Source of the DNA: Mycobacterium pinniadriaticum
GTDB lineage: Bacteria; Actinomycetota; Actinomycetes; Mycobacteriales; Mycobacteriaceae
Direction: 5' to 3'
Assembly (NCBI RefSeq): GCF_026242045.1
Contig: NZ_JAPJDO010000020.1
Coordinates: forward strand, 48,114 to 112,113
DNA: 64,000 nt
Of the stretch, positions 33,518-42,607 are shown piece by piece. Position 1 is the stretch's first letter; each line of letters begins with the position of its first letter. A program made the translations under genes and the position numbers. Under the pieces are notes generated by a model, which had not been told where the DNA came from, searched no databases, and saw only the letters and a program-made list of their open reading frames with translations.

Positions 33518-35050
33518 ATGAAACACACGGGTCGAATCGGCTCGGCTGTGTTTGTCACTTCCGTCTGTGTGTCACTGGCCGTCGGTGTGATGGCCCCGCC
33601 GGCCGCTGCCGCGCCCACCCCCGAGCCGGGACAGACGTCGGCGCCTCAGGTCACCTGGGGGAGCTGTCAGCGATTCCTCGGCGACGACGCCGACGCCCTC
33701 CGGACCGCGCAGTGCGCTGCCGTGCCGGTGCCGATCAGCGACGCGGATCCCGCTGGGCCGCAAGCGCAGCTGGCTGTCATCAAGATCCCTGCCAGCGGTG
33801 AGCGGATCGGCGCCCTGTTCATCAACCCCGGCGGGCCCGGCGCCTCGGCGGTCGATGCCGCCGCCGGGATGGGCTATGCGTTGGCCGGTAGCCCGATCGC
33901 CGAACACTTCGACATCGTCGGGTTCGACCCGCGCGGGGTCGGCTACTCGACGCCGGAGGTGCGCTGCCGCACCGATGCCGAGTTCGATGCGTGGCGGCGC
34001 GATCCGATGGTCGACTACAGCCCTGCCGGGGTGGCCGCGATCGAGCAGATCAACCGTGACTACGCCAAGGAATGCGCCGACAAGATGGGTACCGCGTTCC
34101 TGGCCGGGCTCGGAACCGATTCGGCCGCAAAGGATATGGACACCATTCGCCAGGTGCTCGGCGACGACAAGATCAATTATCTGGGGTTCAGCTACGGCAC
34201 CGAGCTGGGCACCGCGTATCTGGAGAAATTCGCCAACCGGGTCCGTGCGATGGTGCTCGACGGGGCGATCGACCCCGCGCAGGACACCGTGGACTCGATC
34301 ATCCAGCAGATGGACGGCTTCCAGGTGGTGTTCAACGACTACGCGGCCGACTGTGCGAAATCGGCCGGCTGCCCGTTGGGAACCGACCCCGCGCACTGGG
34401 TCGACCGCTTCCATCAATTGGTCGATCCGCTGGTGACCAATCCCGGCCCGACGTCCGATCCGCGCGGCTTGAGCTACACCGACGCGATCACCGGCACGTT
34501 CAATGCGCTCTACACGCCGCAGTACTGGAAGTTCCTCACCAGTGGCCTGCTGGGCCTACAACGCCAGACCGACGCCGGTGACCTGTTGATGCTCGCCGAC
34601 GAATACGAGGGTCGCAATCTCTACGGGCACTACAACAACGGGCAGGACGCGTTCAACGCGGTCCGCTGCGTGGACGCCCCGACTCCCACCGACCCCGCGG
34701 TGTGGGCCGAGATCGATCGGCGCACCCGCGAACTCGCCCCGTTCCAGGCCTACGGGCAGTTCACCGGGTTCGCGCCGCGCGATCTGTGTGCCTTCTGGCC
34801 GGTGCCGCCCACGTCGGAGCCGCACCCGGCACCCCCGGCTCCGCCGGGCAGTGTGGTGGTCGTGTCGACCACACACGACCCGGCCACCCCGTACGAGGCA
34901 GGTGTCGGCCTCGCGCGCGAACTGGGTGCGCCGCTGGTCACCTACGACGGCACCCAGCACACGGTCGTATTCAACGGAGACGAATGCATCGACTTGGCGA
35001 TCATGAACTACTTCATCAACCTGACGCCGCCAGTGAACCTTCACTGCTGA
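33518..35050 (+). CDS. Secreted alpha/beta-hydrolase, paralogue of CaeA
   Basis: A 510-residue serine hydrolase of the same family as the preceding gene (matching M. tuberculosis Rv2223c). A signal peptide (MKHTGRIGSAVFVTSVCVSL and on to APPAAAA) ends in an Ala-rich cleavage site and has no lipobox, so this copy is likely secreted, not lipid-anchored. NPGGPGASAVDAA, the nucleophile in GFSYGT, and GTQHTVV are all present, so it appears catalytically complete. Start ATG 33518 gives a clean signal peptide; ATG 33509 is equally possible. 131 bases separate it from caeA, so it may have its own promoter. Confidence 0.88.
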   Translation: MKHTGRIGSAVFVTSVCVSLAVGVMAPPAAAAPTPEPGQTSAPQVTWGSCQRFLGDDADALRTAQCAAVPVPISDADPAGPQAQLAVIKIPASGERIGALFINPGGPGASAVDAAAGMGYALAGSPIAEHFDIVGFDPRGVGYSTPEVRCRTDAEFDAWRRDPMVDYSPAGVAAIEQINRDYAKECADKMGTAFLAGLGTDSAAKDMDTIRQVLGDDKINYLGFSYGTELGTAYLEKFANRVRAMVLDGAIDPAQDTVDSIIQQMDGFQVVFNDYAADCAKSAGCPLGTDPAHWVDRFHQLVDPLVTNPGPTSDPRGLSYTDAITGTFNALYTPQYWKFLTSGLLGLQRQTDAGDLLMLADEYEGRNLYGHYNNGQDAFNAVRCVDAPTPTDPAVWAEIDRRTRELAPFQAYGQFTGFAPRDLCAFWPVPPTSEPHPAPPAPPGSVVVVSTTHDPATPYEAGVGLARELGAPLVTYDGTQHTVVFNGDECIDLAIMNYFINLTPPVNLHC

Positions 35051-35052
35051 AT

Positions 35053-35991
35053 TCAGCCCGCCTGCGGGACCACATAGGTGGGCTGGTAGGGGTTCTGGCC
35101 CGCCTCGATGGCCTTGGCCTTCAGATAATCGTCGACTGACGGGTATCCGGCGATCTCGGCCTGCTTCTGCAGGGCCTGCTGATGGGCCAGTTCGGTCTGG
35201 GCGCGGGCCGCCGTCACGTCGGCATCGGCCTTGGCCTTGGCGGCTTCCGCGTCGGCGATGCCCTTGGCTTTGACCGCGTTCGCATCGGCGATGGCCTGTT
35301 GCTCGGCGGTGATCGCGGCTTTCAGGTTCGGGTCCACCGGATCGGGCTTCATGACGGTCACCTGGAAGTTGGTGAAGTACTCCTCGCCGTTGGTGCGGTT
35401 CCTGGTGGCCTGCGGCAGGTTGTCGCGCAGCGCGTTCTGGAATTCGATGCGCACCTTCTCGTCGTTCCAGATCTGCCGCCAGGTGTACTTCTGGGCCACC
35501 GACACCAGAGTGTTCTGCAAGGGCTGACCAACGACGTAGCGAAGCAGGTTCTTCCAGCCCTGCGACACTGTTCCGTCGCTGTTGAGCCAGCCCTGGTACT
35601 TCGTGCCGAAATCACGGTGGAAGTTCATCAGCCTCTGGCAGTCGGTGGTCAGATCGAAGGTGACCGAGACCGGGACCTTCAGCTCGGCGGGAGCCGACGC
35701 ATTCGACACGACGATGGTGGCCGGTGCTTCGGCGTCCGGGGCGTCGAGGGCATCCCAGCTGATCTGTCGCGACGGGTAGAGATAGGCGGTGAATCCGCCG
35801 GGCGGGTTGAACTCCGAGGTTTCCGGGTTGATACAGCCCTCCACCTTCGGGTCGGTGGGAATCATGAAGTAGTCGTCCACCTTGACGGCGGTTGTTCCGG
35901 CCCCGACCTGCGTGCTGCAGCCGCTTAGGACGATCCCGCCCACCACGAGCACCGCGACCACGCCGCCGATGGCGATTATCCGACTCTTCAA
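35053..35991 (-). CDS. SPFH/prohibitin-like lipoprotein
   Basis: A 312-residue protein with an N-terminal lipoprotein signal (VLVVGGIVLSGC lipobox, Cys near residue 25). A beta-rich domain of the SPFH type (about 35-210) follows, then an Ala/Lys/Gln-rich coiled coil (about 220-285: repeated AEAAKAKADAD-like heptads). SPFH proteins usually scaffold membrane microdomains. A lipid-anchored extracytoplasmic version is unusual compared with cytoplasmic flotillins. Its ATG overlaps the stop of the small upstream gene (ATGA), so the two form a unit. Function is unknown to me. Confidence 0.8.
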   Translation of the reverse strand: MKSRIIAIGGVVAVLVVGGIVLSGCSTQVGAGTTAVKVDDYFMIPTDPKVEGCINPETSEFNPPGGFTAYLYPSRQISWDALDAPDAEAPATIVVSNASAPAELKVPVSVTFDLTTDCQRLMNFHRDFGTKYQGWLNSDGTVSQGWKNLLRYVVGQPLQNTLVSVAQKYTWRQIWNDEKVRIEFQNALRDNLPQATRNRTNGEEYFTNFQVTVMKPDPVDPNLKAAITAEQQAIADANAVKAKGIADAEAAKAKADADVTAARAQTELAHQQALQKQAEIAGYPSVDDYLKAKAIEAGQNPYQPTYVVPQAG

Positions 35992-36227
35992 CTGTCTTCC
36001 GTTCCTCGGTTCCAGATGATCTCGTTCAGTCTTTCTTGACGCTCGGCTTCGTAGCGCTCCTGCTCGCGCCGGAGCAATTCGCGGGCGTATGCCCTGCGCT
36101 CCTTGGCCGACAGGAACAGGAGGGGATCCTTCACGCCGCGAAGCTCCTTACGGAGTTGGTGGATGTAGATGCCCATTGCGACGATGACGATGCCCGCGAT
36201 GAGAAGAATAGGGATAACCGCCTTCAT
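35988..36227 (-). CDS. Small single-pass membrane protein with charged helix
   Basis: A 79-residue protein: one N-terminal membrane helix (VIPILLIAGIVIVAMGIYIHQ) followed by a strongly charged, Arg/Glu-rich helix (SAKERRAYARELLRREQERYEAERQER) likely in the cytoplasm. No family recognised. It overlaps the SPFH-lipoprotein gene by four bases, hinting that the two act together at the membrane. It is divergent from glnA2 with about 98 bases between. Confidence 0.7.
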   Translation of the reverse strand: MKAVIPILLIAGIVIVAMGIYIHQLRKELRGVKDPLLFLSAKERRAYARELLRREQERYEAERQERLNEIIWNRGTEDS

Positions 36228-36286
36228 CGGCTCAGTATCTGGACAAAGTCGGCAATCGGCCTGACGATGCGGCTTTTACCGCTCGC

Positions 36287-36302
36287 GTAACACGGAATTA
36301 AC
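36287..36302 (+). promoter_or_regulatory. GlnR-box-like site upstream of glnA2
   Basis: GTAAC, six bases, TTAAC fits the GlnR pattern gTnAC-n6-GnAAC except for T at the first base of the second half, and keeps the AC-n9-AC spacing. It lies just upstream of the glnA2 -10 element. GlnR is the actinobacterial nitrogen regulator; binding is inferred. Confidence 0.5.
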
Positions 36303-36312
36303 AGCCGGTGCC

Positions 36313-36318
36313 TACGCT
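36313..36318 (+). promoter_or_regulatory. -10 element for a probable leaderless glnA2 transcript
   Basis: TACGCT fits TANNNT and ends seven bases before ATG 36326, the same layout as the WS/DGAT gene. It supports ATG 36326 over the in-frame GTG at 36308, and predicts little or no 5' leader. Confidence 0.55.
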
Positions 36319-36325
36319 CGCGGTC

Positions 36326-37666
36326 ATGGACCGTCAGAAGGAATTCGTGCTGCGCACGCTTGAAGAACGGGATATCCGCTTCGTCCGACTGTGGTTCACC
36401 GACGTGCTCGGCTTTCTCAAATCCGTGGCGATCGCACCCGCCGAACTGGAGGGTGCTTTCGAAGAGGGGATCGGCTTCGACGGCTCCTCGATCGAGGGGT
36501 TCGCGCGTGTCTTCGAATCCGACACCGTCGCCCGCCCGGACCCGTCGACCTTCCAGGTGCTGCCGTGGACCACCAGCGCGGGCCAGCATCACTCGGCGCG
36601 GATGTTCTGCGACATCACGATGCCCGACGGCTCCCCGTCGTGGGCCGACAGTCGACACGTCCTGCGTCGCCAGCTCGCCAAGGCCAGTGACCTCGGGTTC
36701 TCCTGCTACGTGCACCCCGAGATCGAGTTCTTCCTGCTCGAGCCCGGCCCCTACGACGGCTCGGTGCCGGTACCGGCCGACAACGGCGGCTACTTCGACC
36801 AGGCCGTGCACGATTCGGCACCCAACTTCCGCCGGCACGCGATCGACGCGCTGGAACAGATGGGCATCTCGGTGGAATTCAGCCACCACGAGGGCGCGCC
36901 CGGTCAGCAGGAGATCGACCTGCGTTATGCGGATGCCCTGTCCATGGCCGACAATGTGATGACATTCCGCTACGTCGTCAAGGAGGTCGCCCTCGGTGAG
37001 GGGGTGCGGGCGTCGTTCATGCCCAAGCCGTTCGCCGAATATCCCGGCTCGGCGATGCACACCCACATGAGCCTGTTCGAGGGCGAGAACAACGCCTTCC
37101 ACAGCCCCGACGACCCGCTGCAGCTCTCCGACGTCGCGAAGTCGTTCATCGCGGGCATCCTGGAGCACGCCAGTGAGATCAGCGCGATCACCAACCAGTG
37201 GGTCAACTCCTACAAGCGCCTGGTGCACGGCGGCGAGGCCCCGACGGCGGCGTCGTGGGGTGCGGCCAACCGCTCGGCGCTGGTGCGGGTGCCGATGTAC
37301 ACCCCGCGCAAGGCTTCCTCGCGGCGCATCGAGGTGCGCAGCCCCGATTCGGCCTGCAACCCCTATCTGACGTTCGCGGTGCTGCTGGCCGCCGGGCTGC
37401 GCGGTATCGAGAAGAACTATGTGCTGGGCCCGCAGGCCGAGGACAACGTGTGGATGCTGACCCCCGAGGAGCGCCGCGCGATGGGCTACCGCGAGCTGCC
37501 GGGCAGCCTGGGCATCGCCCTGGCGGAGATGGAGAGCTCCGAGCTCGTCGCCGAGGCGCTCGGCGAGCATGTCTTCGACTACTTCCTGCGCAACAAGCGC
37601 GCGGAGTGGGAGGAGTACCGCAGCAACGTCACGCCCTACGAGTTGAAGCAGTATCTGTCTCTCTAG
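36326..37666 (+). CDS. glnA2: Glutamine synthetase type I, GlnA2
   Basis: A 446-residue glutamine synthetase, the same length as M. tuberculosis GlnA2. Active-site segments include IGFDGSSIEGF, the metal-binding HPEIEFF, GQQEIDLRYAD, HTHMSL, and NRSALVRVP with RRIEVRSPD. At the place of the adenylylated tyrosine of GlnA1 (LYELPP) it has VWMLTPEE, so GlnE should not modify it by that route. It makes glutamine from glutamate and ammonia, probably at a lower share than GlnA1. glnE follows after 30 bases and is likely co-transcribed. A GlnR-like box lies upstream. Confidence 0.93.
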   Translation: MDRQKEFVLRTLEERDIRFVRLWFTDVLGFLKSVAIAPAELEGAFEEGIGFDGSSIEGFARVFESDTVARPDPSTFQVLPWTTSAGQHHSARMFCDITMPDGSPSWADSRHVLRRQLAKASDLGFSCYVHPEIEFFLLEPGPYDGSVPVPADNGGYFDQAVHDSAPNFRRHAIDALEQMGISVEFSHHEGAPGQQEIDLRYADALSMADNVMTFRYVVKEVALGEGVRASFMPKPFAEYPGSAMHTHMSLFEGENNAFHSPDDPLQLSDVAKSFIAGILEHASEISAITNQWVNSYKRLVHGGEAPTAASWGAANRSALVRVPMYTPRKASSRRIEVRSPDSACNPYLTFAVLLAAGLRGIEKNYVLGPQAEDNVWMLTPEERRAMGYRELPGSLGIALAEMESSELVAEALGEHVFDYFLRNKRAEWEEYRSNVTPYELKQYLSL

Positions 37667-37696
37667 CCGACCCCTCTAACGGCGTGCGCTACCGTC

Positions 37697-40672
37697 GTGC
37701 ACGTGGCAAAACCGGCGACACAGCGTCCACGCGTGCCGAGCGTGGGTCGACTCGGTCTGGTCGAACCCACCGCAGCCGCCGATCTGACCGGGCTGGGCTG
37801 GGACACCGATGCCCACGTCGAGCTGTTGTGGTCGTTGTCGCGGGCTCCCGACGCCGACCTGGCGCTGCACACGATGACCCGTCTGGCGGATGCGCTGGAC
37901 GGTGACTGGCAGCAGCTGAACGCGGCACTTCTCAAGGATCGCGGCCTACGCGGCCGGCTGTTCGCGGTGATCGGATCGTCGCTGGCGCTGGGGGACCACC
38001 TGGTGGCCAACCCGCAGTCGTGGCATCTGCTCGAAGGCGCCGTGACGCTCCCCGATGCCGCCGCGCTGCGCCGTCTGTTCGATGACCGAATCGCCGAATT
38101 CGGCACCGCCCCAGCGACGATCATGCCGAGGTTGCGCGCGCTGTACCGCGACCAGGTGCTGATCCTGGCCGGGCTCGACCTGGCGCCCGCGGTGGAGAAC
38201 GAACCGGTGCCGGCGTTCTCCACCGTCGGCGAACACCTGTCGGACATCGCCGATGCGGCGCTGGACGCCGCGCTGAAAATCGCCGTGGCGACGGTGTGCA
38301 AGGACGGCGCGCCGGCGCCCCGCCTCGCCGTCATCGCGATGGGCAAATGTGGTGCGCGCGAACTGAACTACGTCAGTGACGTGGACGTCATCTTCGTCGG
38401 TGAGAACGCCGACTCGGTGACCACCCGGGTGGCCGGGGAGATGATGCGGCTGGCATCCGACACCTTCTTCGAAGTGGACGCCGCGCTGCGGCCCGAAGGT
38501 AAGCAGGGTGCCCTGGTTCGCACCTTGGACTCGCACGTCGCCTACTACCAGAGGTGGGCCAAGACGTGGGAATTCCAGGCACTGTTGAAAGCCAGACCGG
38601 CGGTTGGGGACGCCGAACTGGGGGAGCAGTACATCGACGCGCTGAAGCCGATGGTCTGGACCGCTTGCGAGCGTGAGGATTTCGTGCCCGAGGTCCAGGC
38701 CATGCGCCGCCGGGTGGAAGCGCTGGTGCCCGCCGACGTGCGCGATCGCGAGATCAAGCTCGGCACCGGGGGGCTGCGCGACGTCGAATTCGCCGTTCAG
38801 CTTCTGCAGTTGGTGCACGGCCGCACCGACCCGTCGCTGCAGGTGCCGTCGACGGTCGACGCGTTGGCAGCGCTGGGCTCCGGTGGTTATGTCGGACGCG
38901 ACGACGCCGCCAACCTGACCGCATCGTATGAGTTCCTGCGGCTACTCGAACATCGGCTGCAATTGCAGCGTCTGAAGAGAACGCACCTGCTACCGGCGGC
39001 CGACGACGAGGAGGCGCTGCGCTGGCTGGCCCGGGCGGCGCATATCCGTCCCGACGGTACCCACGACGCGCTGGGTGTACTCCGGGAAGAGATCAAACGC
39101 CAGAACCTGCGAGTGTCGCGCCTGCACGCCAAACTCTTCTACCAGCCGCTGCTCGAATCGGTCGGCCCGTCCGTGGGGCTGACGCCCGGGATGACGCCGG
39201 CCGCCGCCGAGCGGCAGCTCGCGGCGCTGGGCTACGAGGGCCCGCAGAGCGCACTGACGCATCTGAGCGCGCTGGTCAACCAGAGCGGCCGTCGCGGCCG
39301 GGTGCAATCGGTGCTGTTGCCTCGTCTGCTGGACTGGCTGTCGGACACGCCCGACCCGGACATCGGCCTGCTGGCCTACCGGCGGGTCAGTGAGGCCCTG
39401 TCCGAACAACGTTGGTATCTGAGCACTTTGCGCGATGAGAGCGCGGTCGCCAAACGGCTCATGCACGTGTTGGGTACCTCGGCCTACGTGCCCGAGCTGT
39501 TGATGCGGGCTCCGGAGGTCATCCAGCAGTACGCCGACGGCCCCGGCGGGCCCAAGCTGCTCGACATCGAGCACCACGGGGTGGCCCGGGCGCTGATCGC
39601 CTCGGCCGGACGTCATCCCGATCCGGTGCGGGCGATCGCGGCCGCGCGGACCCTGCGTCGCCGGGAGCTGGCCCGGGTGGCATCCGCGGATCTGCTGGGC
39701 ATGCTGGAGGTCCGCGAGGTGTGTGGCGCGCTGACCTCGGTCTGGGTGGCGGTGCTGCAGTCGGCGCTGGACGCGGTGATCCGTGCGAACACTCCTGACG
39801 ACGGGGTGGCACCGGCCAAGCTCGCGGTGATCGGCATGGGCCGCCTCGGCGGCGGGGAGTTGGGCTACGGCTCGGATGCCGATGTCATGTTCGTCTGCGA
39901 ACCCACCCCCGGCGTGGAGGACGCGCGTGCCGTGAAATGGTCGGTGACGGTCGCCGAGCAGGTGCGTACCCTGCTCGGAACACCGAGTGCCGACCCGCCT
40001 TTGGAGGTCGACGCCAATCTGCGGCCGGAGGGCCGCCAGGGTCCGCTGGTGCGCACCCTGGCTTCCTACGCGGCGTACTACGCACAGTGGGCGCAGGCGT
40101 GGGAGATCCAGGCGTTGTTGCGGGCCCACCGGGTCGCCGGCGACCTGGACCTCGGTCGCCGCTTCCTGCTGATGGTGGACAAGACGCGCTACCCGGCCGG
40201 CGGGGTGTCCGCCGATGCGGTGCACGAGATCCGGCGGATCAAGGCCAGGGTGGATGCCGAGCGGTTGCCCCGCGGCGCCGATCCGAATACCCACACCAAG
40301 CTCGGTCGCGGTGGATTGGCAGACGTGGAGTGGACCGTACAGCTGCTCCAACTGCGTTATGCGCATAAGGTCCCCGCGCTGCACAACACCTCGACGCTGG
40401 AGACGCTGGATGCCATCGGCGCTGCCGAACTGCTGGCCGAGGACGAGGTGGACCTGCTGCGTCAGGCCTGGCTGACGGCGACCCGTGCACGCAACGCGCT
40501 GGTACTGGTGCGCGGAAAGCCCACTGACCAGTTGCCCGGCCCCGGCCGTCAACTGAACGCGGTCGCCGTGGCCGCGGGCTGGCACAGCGATGACGGCGGG
40601 GAGTTCCTGGACAATTATCTGCGCGTGACCCGCCGGGCGAAAGCTGTGGTACTCAAGGCATTCGGAAGTTAG
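37697..40672 (+). CDS. glnE: Glutamine synthetase adenylyltransferase/deadenylylase
   Basis: A 991-residue bidomain nucleotidyltransferase. The N-terminal half has the active-site YVSDVDVIFVG near residue 230 and the GTGGLRDVEF motif; the C-terminal half repeats them as GYGSDADVMFV near 725 and GRGGLADVEW. It adds and removes AMP on the GlnA1 tyrosine (Tyr406 in this window's GlnA1), tuning nitrogen assimilation. The N-terminus (GTG start, then KPATQRPRVPSVGRLGLV) aligns with the M. tuberculosis protein. In M. tuberculosis glnA1 is the next gene; here it is 17 kb away. glnE is essential in M. tuberculosis. Confidence 0.95.
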   Translation: MHVAKPATQRPRVPSVGRLGLVEPTAAADLTGLGWDTDAHVELLWSLSRAPDADLALHTMTRLADALDGDWQQLNAALLKDRGLRGRLFAVIGSSLALGDHLVANPQSWHLLEGAVTLPDAAALRRLFDDRIAEFGTAPATIMPRLRALYRDQVLILAGLDLAPAVENEPVPAFSTVGEHLSDIADAALDAALKIAVATVCKDGAPAPRLAVIAMGKCGARELNYVSDVDVIFVGENADSVTTRVAGEMMRLASDTFFEVDAALRPEGKQGALVRTLDSHVAYYQRWAKTWEFQALLKARPAVGDAELGEQYIDALKPMVWTACEREDFVPEVQAMRRRVEALVPADVRDREIKLGTGGLRDVEFAVQLLQLVHGRTDPSLQVPSTVDALAALGSGGYVGRDDAANLTASYEFLRLLEHRLQLQRLKRTHLLPAADDEEALRWLARAAHIRPDGTHDALGVLREEIKRQNLRVSRLHAKLFYQPLLESVGPSVGLTPGMTPAAAERQLAALGYEGPQSALTHLSALVNQSGRRGRVQSVLLPRLLDWLSDTPDPDIGLLAYRRVSEALSEQRWYLSTLRDESAVAKRLMHVLGTSAYVPELLMRAPEVIQQYADGPGGPKLLDIEHHGVARALIASAGRHPDPVRAIAAARTLRRRELARVASADLLGMLEVREVCGALTSVWVAVLQSALDAVIRANTPDDGVAPAKLAVIGMGRLGGGELGYGSDADVMFVCEPTPGVEDARAVKWSVTVAEQVRTLLGTPSADPPLEVDANLRPEGRQGPLVRTLASYAAYYAQWAQAWEIQALLRAHRVAGDLDLGRRFLLMVDKTRYPAGGVSADAVHEIRRIKARVDAERLPRGADPNTHTKLGRGGLADVEWTVQLLQLRYAHKVPALHNTSTLETLDAIGAAELLAEDEVDLLRQAWLTATRARNALVLVRGKPTDQLPGPGRQLNAVAVAAGWHSDDGGEFLDNYLRVTRRAKAVVLKAFGS

Positions 40673-40677
40673 GCGCG

Positions 40678-41337
40678 ATGGACTTCGACTGGGGCGTCAT
40701 CAGCGCCGACGAGCATGACCGGATCAAGGCGTTGCATGAGCCGTTGGCGGAGGCCGTGCGCCGGCTGATCGACGCCAGCCTGCACAGCGGAGCCGACGCA
40801 GACACGATCCTTGCGGCGCGCCAGGCGATCGACTCGGTGAGCGAGATGTTGGAGCGCACCCCCACTGACCGGCCGCGGACACTGCGGCATGCCGAGACGG
40901 GCCTGCCCGTAGTGTGGCGCAATCCCGCTGTGGGAAGCCATAACCCGCTGGCGCCGCCGATGACGACCCATCATGAGGATGGCCGGGTCTGGACGGAGTT
41001 CACGCTCGGACCGGTCTACGAGGGGCCACCCGGTCTGGTCCACGGCGGCATCTGCGCACTGCTGCTCGACCAGCTCCTCGGTGAGGTCGCGACCCGCCAG
41101 CTCAGCAAGCCCAAGTTCACCGGCACGATCACGCTGAAGTACCTGCGCGGCACACCGTTGGGGCCGTTGCGCGGCGAAGCGTGGGTCGAGCGCAGTGAAG
41201 GCTACAAGACGTACGCGCGTGGATTTCTCGGTGACGCTCAGGGTAAGACCGTCGAAGCAGAAGGAGTGTTCATCATGCCGGCGTGGGCCAGGGAGAGCGG
41301 CGGGCAGGAGCGAAGCGACTCGGGGGTCGTGACCTGA
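40678..41337 (+). CDS. PaaI-type hotdog thioesterase
   Basis: A 219-residue protein. The C-terminal part (about residues 95-200) is a hotdog domain with GPPGLVHGGICALLLDQ, which contains the usual His-Gly-Gly of the PaaI group, and then LKYLRGTPLGPLRGEAWVE. The N-terminal 90 residues are helical. It probably hydrolyses an acyl-CoA thioester; the substrate is not predictable. ATG 40678 lies five bases after glnE, and its stop TGA overlaps the next ATG (TGATG), so it belongs to the glnA2-glnE transcript. Confidence 0.82.
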   Translation: MDFDWGVISADEHDRIKALHEPLAEAVRRLIDASLHSGADADTILAARQAIDSVSEMLERTPTDRPRTLRHAETGLPVVWRNPAVGSHNPLAPPMTTHHEDGRVWTEFTLGPVYEGPPGLVHGGICALLLDQLLGEVATRQLSKPKFTGTITLKYLRGTPLGPLRGEAWVERSEGYKTYARGFLGDAQGKTVEAEGVFIMPAWARESGGQERSDSGVVT

Positions 41338-42203
41338 TGAAGTTGAAGTTCTATGTCAGCGTCGCATTCCTGGAGACCAGGGATATCATCGAGATCGCCA
41401 GGGCCGCCGACGACCTGGGTTACGACGGGCTCGGCATCCCCGACCACGTGGTGAACCTCGAAACCCTGGAAACCCCTTATCCCTACACGAAGAACGGCGA
41501 GCGGCGCTGGCAACCGTTCACCGACTGGCCCGATCCGTGGGTGCTCGTCGGTGCGCTCGCGCAGGCCACGGAGCGGTTGAAGTTCGTGACGACGGTGTAC
41601 ATCCCGGCTATGCGCGATCCGTACTCCGCGGCCAAATCGATTGGCACCGCCGCATATCTGGCCGATGGCCGGGTGGAACTCGGGATCGGCGTGGGATGGT
41701 GTGAAGAAGAGTTCACGCTGATGGGCCAGCAGTTCGCCAAACGCGGCAAACGCACCGACGAGATGATCGAGTTGATGCGCGCGCTGTGGCAGCCGGGCTG
41801 GACGGAGTTCGACGGTGAGTTCTACCAGACCCCCCGGCTGGAGATGACCCCGACGCCGCCGCACATCCCGGTCTACAGCGGGGGATTGTCGGATATCGCG
41901 TTGCGACGAGCGGCCCGCCTGGACGGCTGGATCGGCGACTTGATCAGCCTCGACCAGGCCATTCTCCGCGTCGACAAGCTGCGTGAACTGCGCGCTGAGA
42001 ATGGCCTGACCATGGACGGTTTCGAGATCCTCACGCCGCTCACCGATGCGTTCACGATCCCGCACTACGAGCGGGCCGCCGCCGCCGGTATCACCGGCAT
42101 CGTGACGATGCCGTGGATGTTCTACTCCGGACCGGACGCGTCGCTGGCCGACAAGATCGACGGAATGCGGCGATTCCGCAAGGACTTGGCGCTGGACGCC
42201 TAG
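41337..42203 (+). CDS. LLM-class (luciferase-like) F420-type oxidoreductase
   Basis: A 288-residue TIM-barrel protein of the luciferase-like monooxygenase family. IARAADDLGYDGLGIPDHV, a TTVYIPAMRDPYSAAKSIGT region, and GRVELGIGVGWCEEEF are the strands and loops that bind flavin or F420. In mycobacteria most such proteins use F420, so that cofactor is likely. Its ATG overlaps the thioesterase TGA by one base. Its stop TAG shares the CTAG at 42200-42203 with the convergent DoxX gene. The substrate is unknown. Confidence 0.87.
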   Translation: MKLKFYVSVAFLETRDIIEIARAADDLGYDGLGIPDHVVNLETLETPYPYTKNGERRWQPFTDWPDPWVLVGALAQATERLKFVTTVYIPAMRDPYSAAKSIGTAAYLADGRVELGIGVGWCEEEFTLMGQQFAKRGKRTDEMIELMRALWQPGWTEFDGEFYQTPRLEMTPTPPHIPVYSGGLSDIALRRAARLDGWIGDLISLDQAILRVDKLRELRAENGLTMDGFEILTPLTDAFTIPHYERAAAAGITGIVTMPWMFYSGPDASLADKIDGMRRFRKDLALDA

Positions 42204-42607
42204 CGCCGCACCGCACCCTGCAGGGCGAAAGCGCCGGCCCCGGCGAACGCGATGAGGAAGAACGAAAAGCAGTACATCACGGCCATTTCCCCGCCGTTTT
42301 CGATGGGCCACAGGGCTTTCGGCTGGTGCTCGGTGAAGTAGGCGTAGGCCATCTGGCCGGATCCGATGAGTGCGGCGATCCGGGTGAAGAATCCGACCAT
42401 CACCAGCACGCCGACGACGAGTTCGATCAGTCCGGCCCACCAGTACGGCCAGGTGCCGACAGGGACGGGGCCACCACCCTGGGCGATGGGCCAGGCGAAC
42501 AGCTTGACTGTGCCGTGGATGGCGAACAGGAAGCCGATGACGATCCGGAACAGGCCGAGAACGGGGGAGGAGTAGGCGTCGAGGCGGGCATCCAGTTTCT
42601 GTGCCAT
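42200..42607 (-). CDS. DoxX-family membrane protein
   Basis: A 135-residue protein with about four membrane helices: LGLFRIVIGFLFAIHGTVKL, an IELVVGVLVMVGFFTRIAAL helix, a central one around GSGQMAYAYF, and MAVMYCFSFFLIAFAGAGAF. This is the DoxX fold. Some mycobacterial DoxX proteins belong to membrane oxidoreductase complexes with thiol partners; no partner is adjacent here. ATG 42607 is the start. It converges on the LLM gene. Confidence 0.87.
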   Translation of the reverse strand: MAQKLDARLDAYSSPVLGLFRIVIGFLFAIHGTVKLFAWPIAQGGGPVPVGTWPYWWAGLIELVVGVLVMVGFFTRIAALIGSGQMAYAYFTEHQPKALWPIENGGEMAVMYCFSFFLIAFAGAGAFALQGAVRR

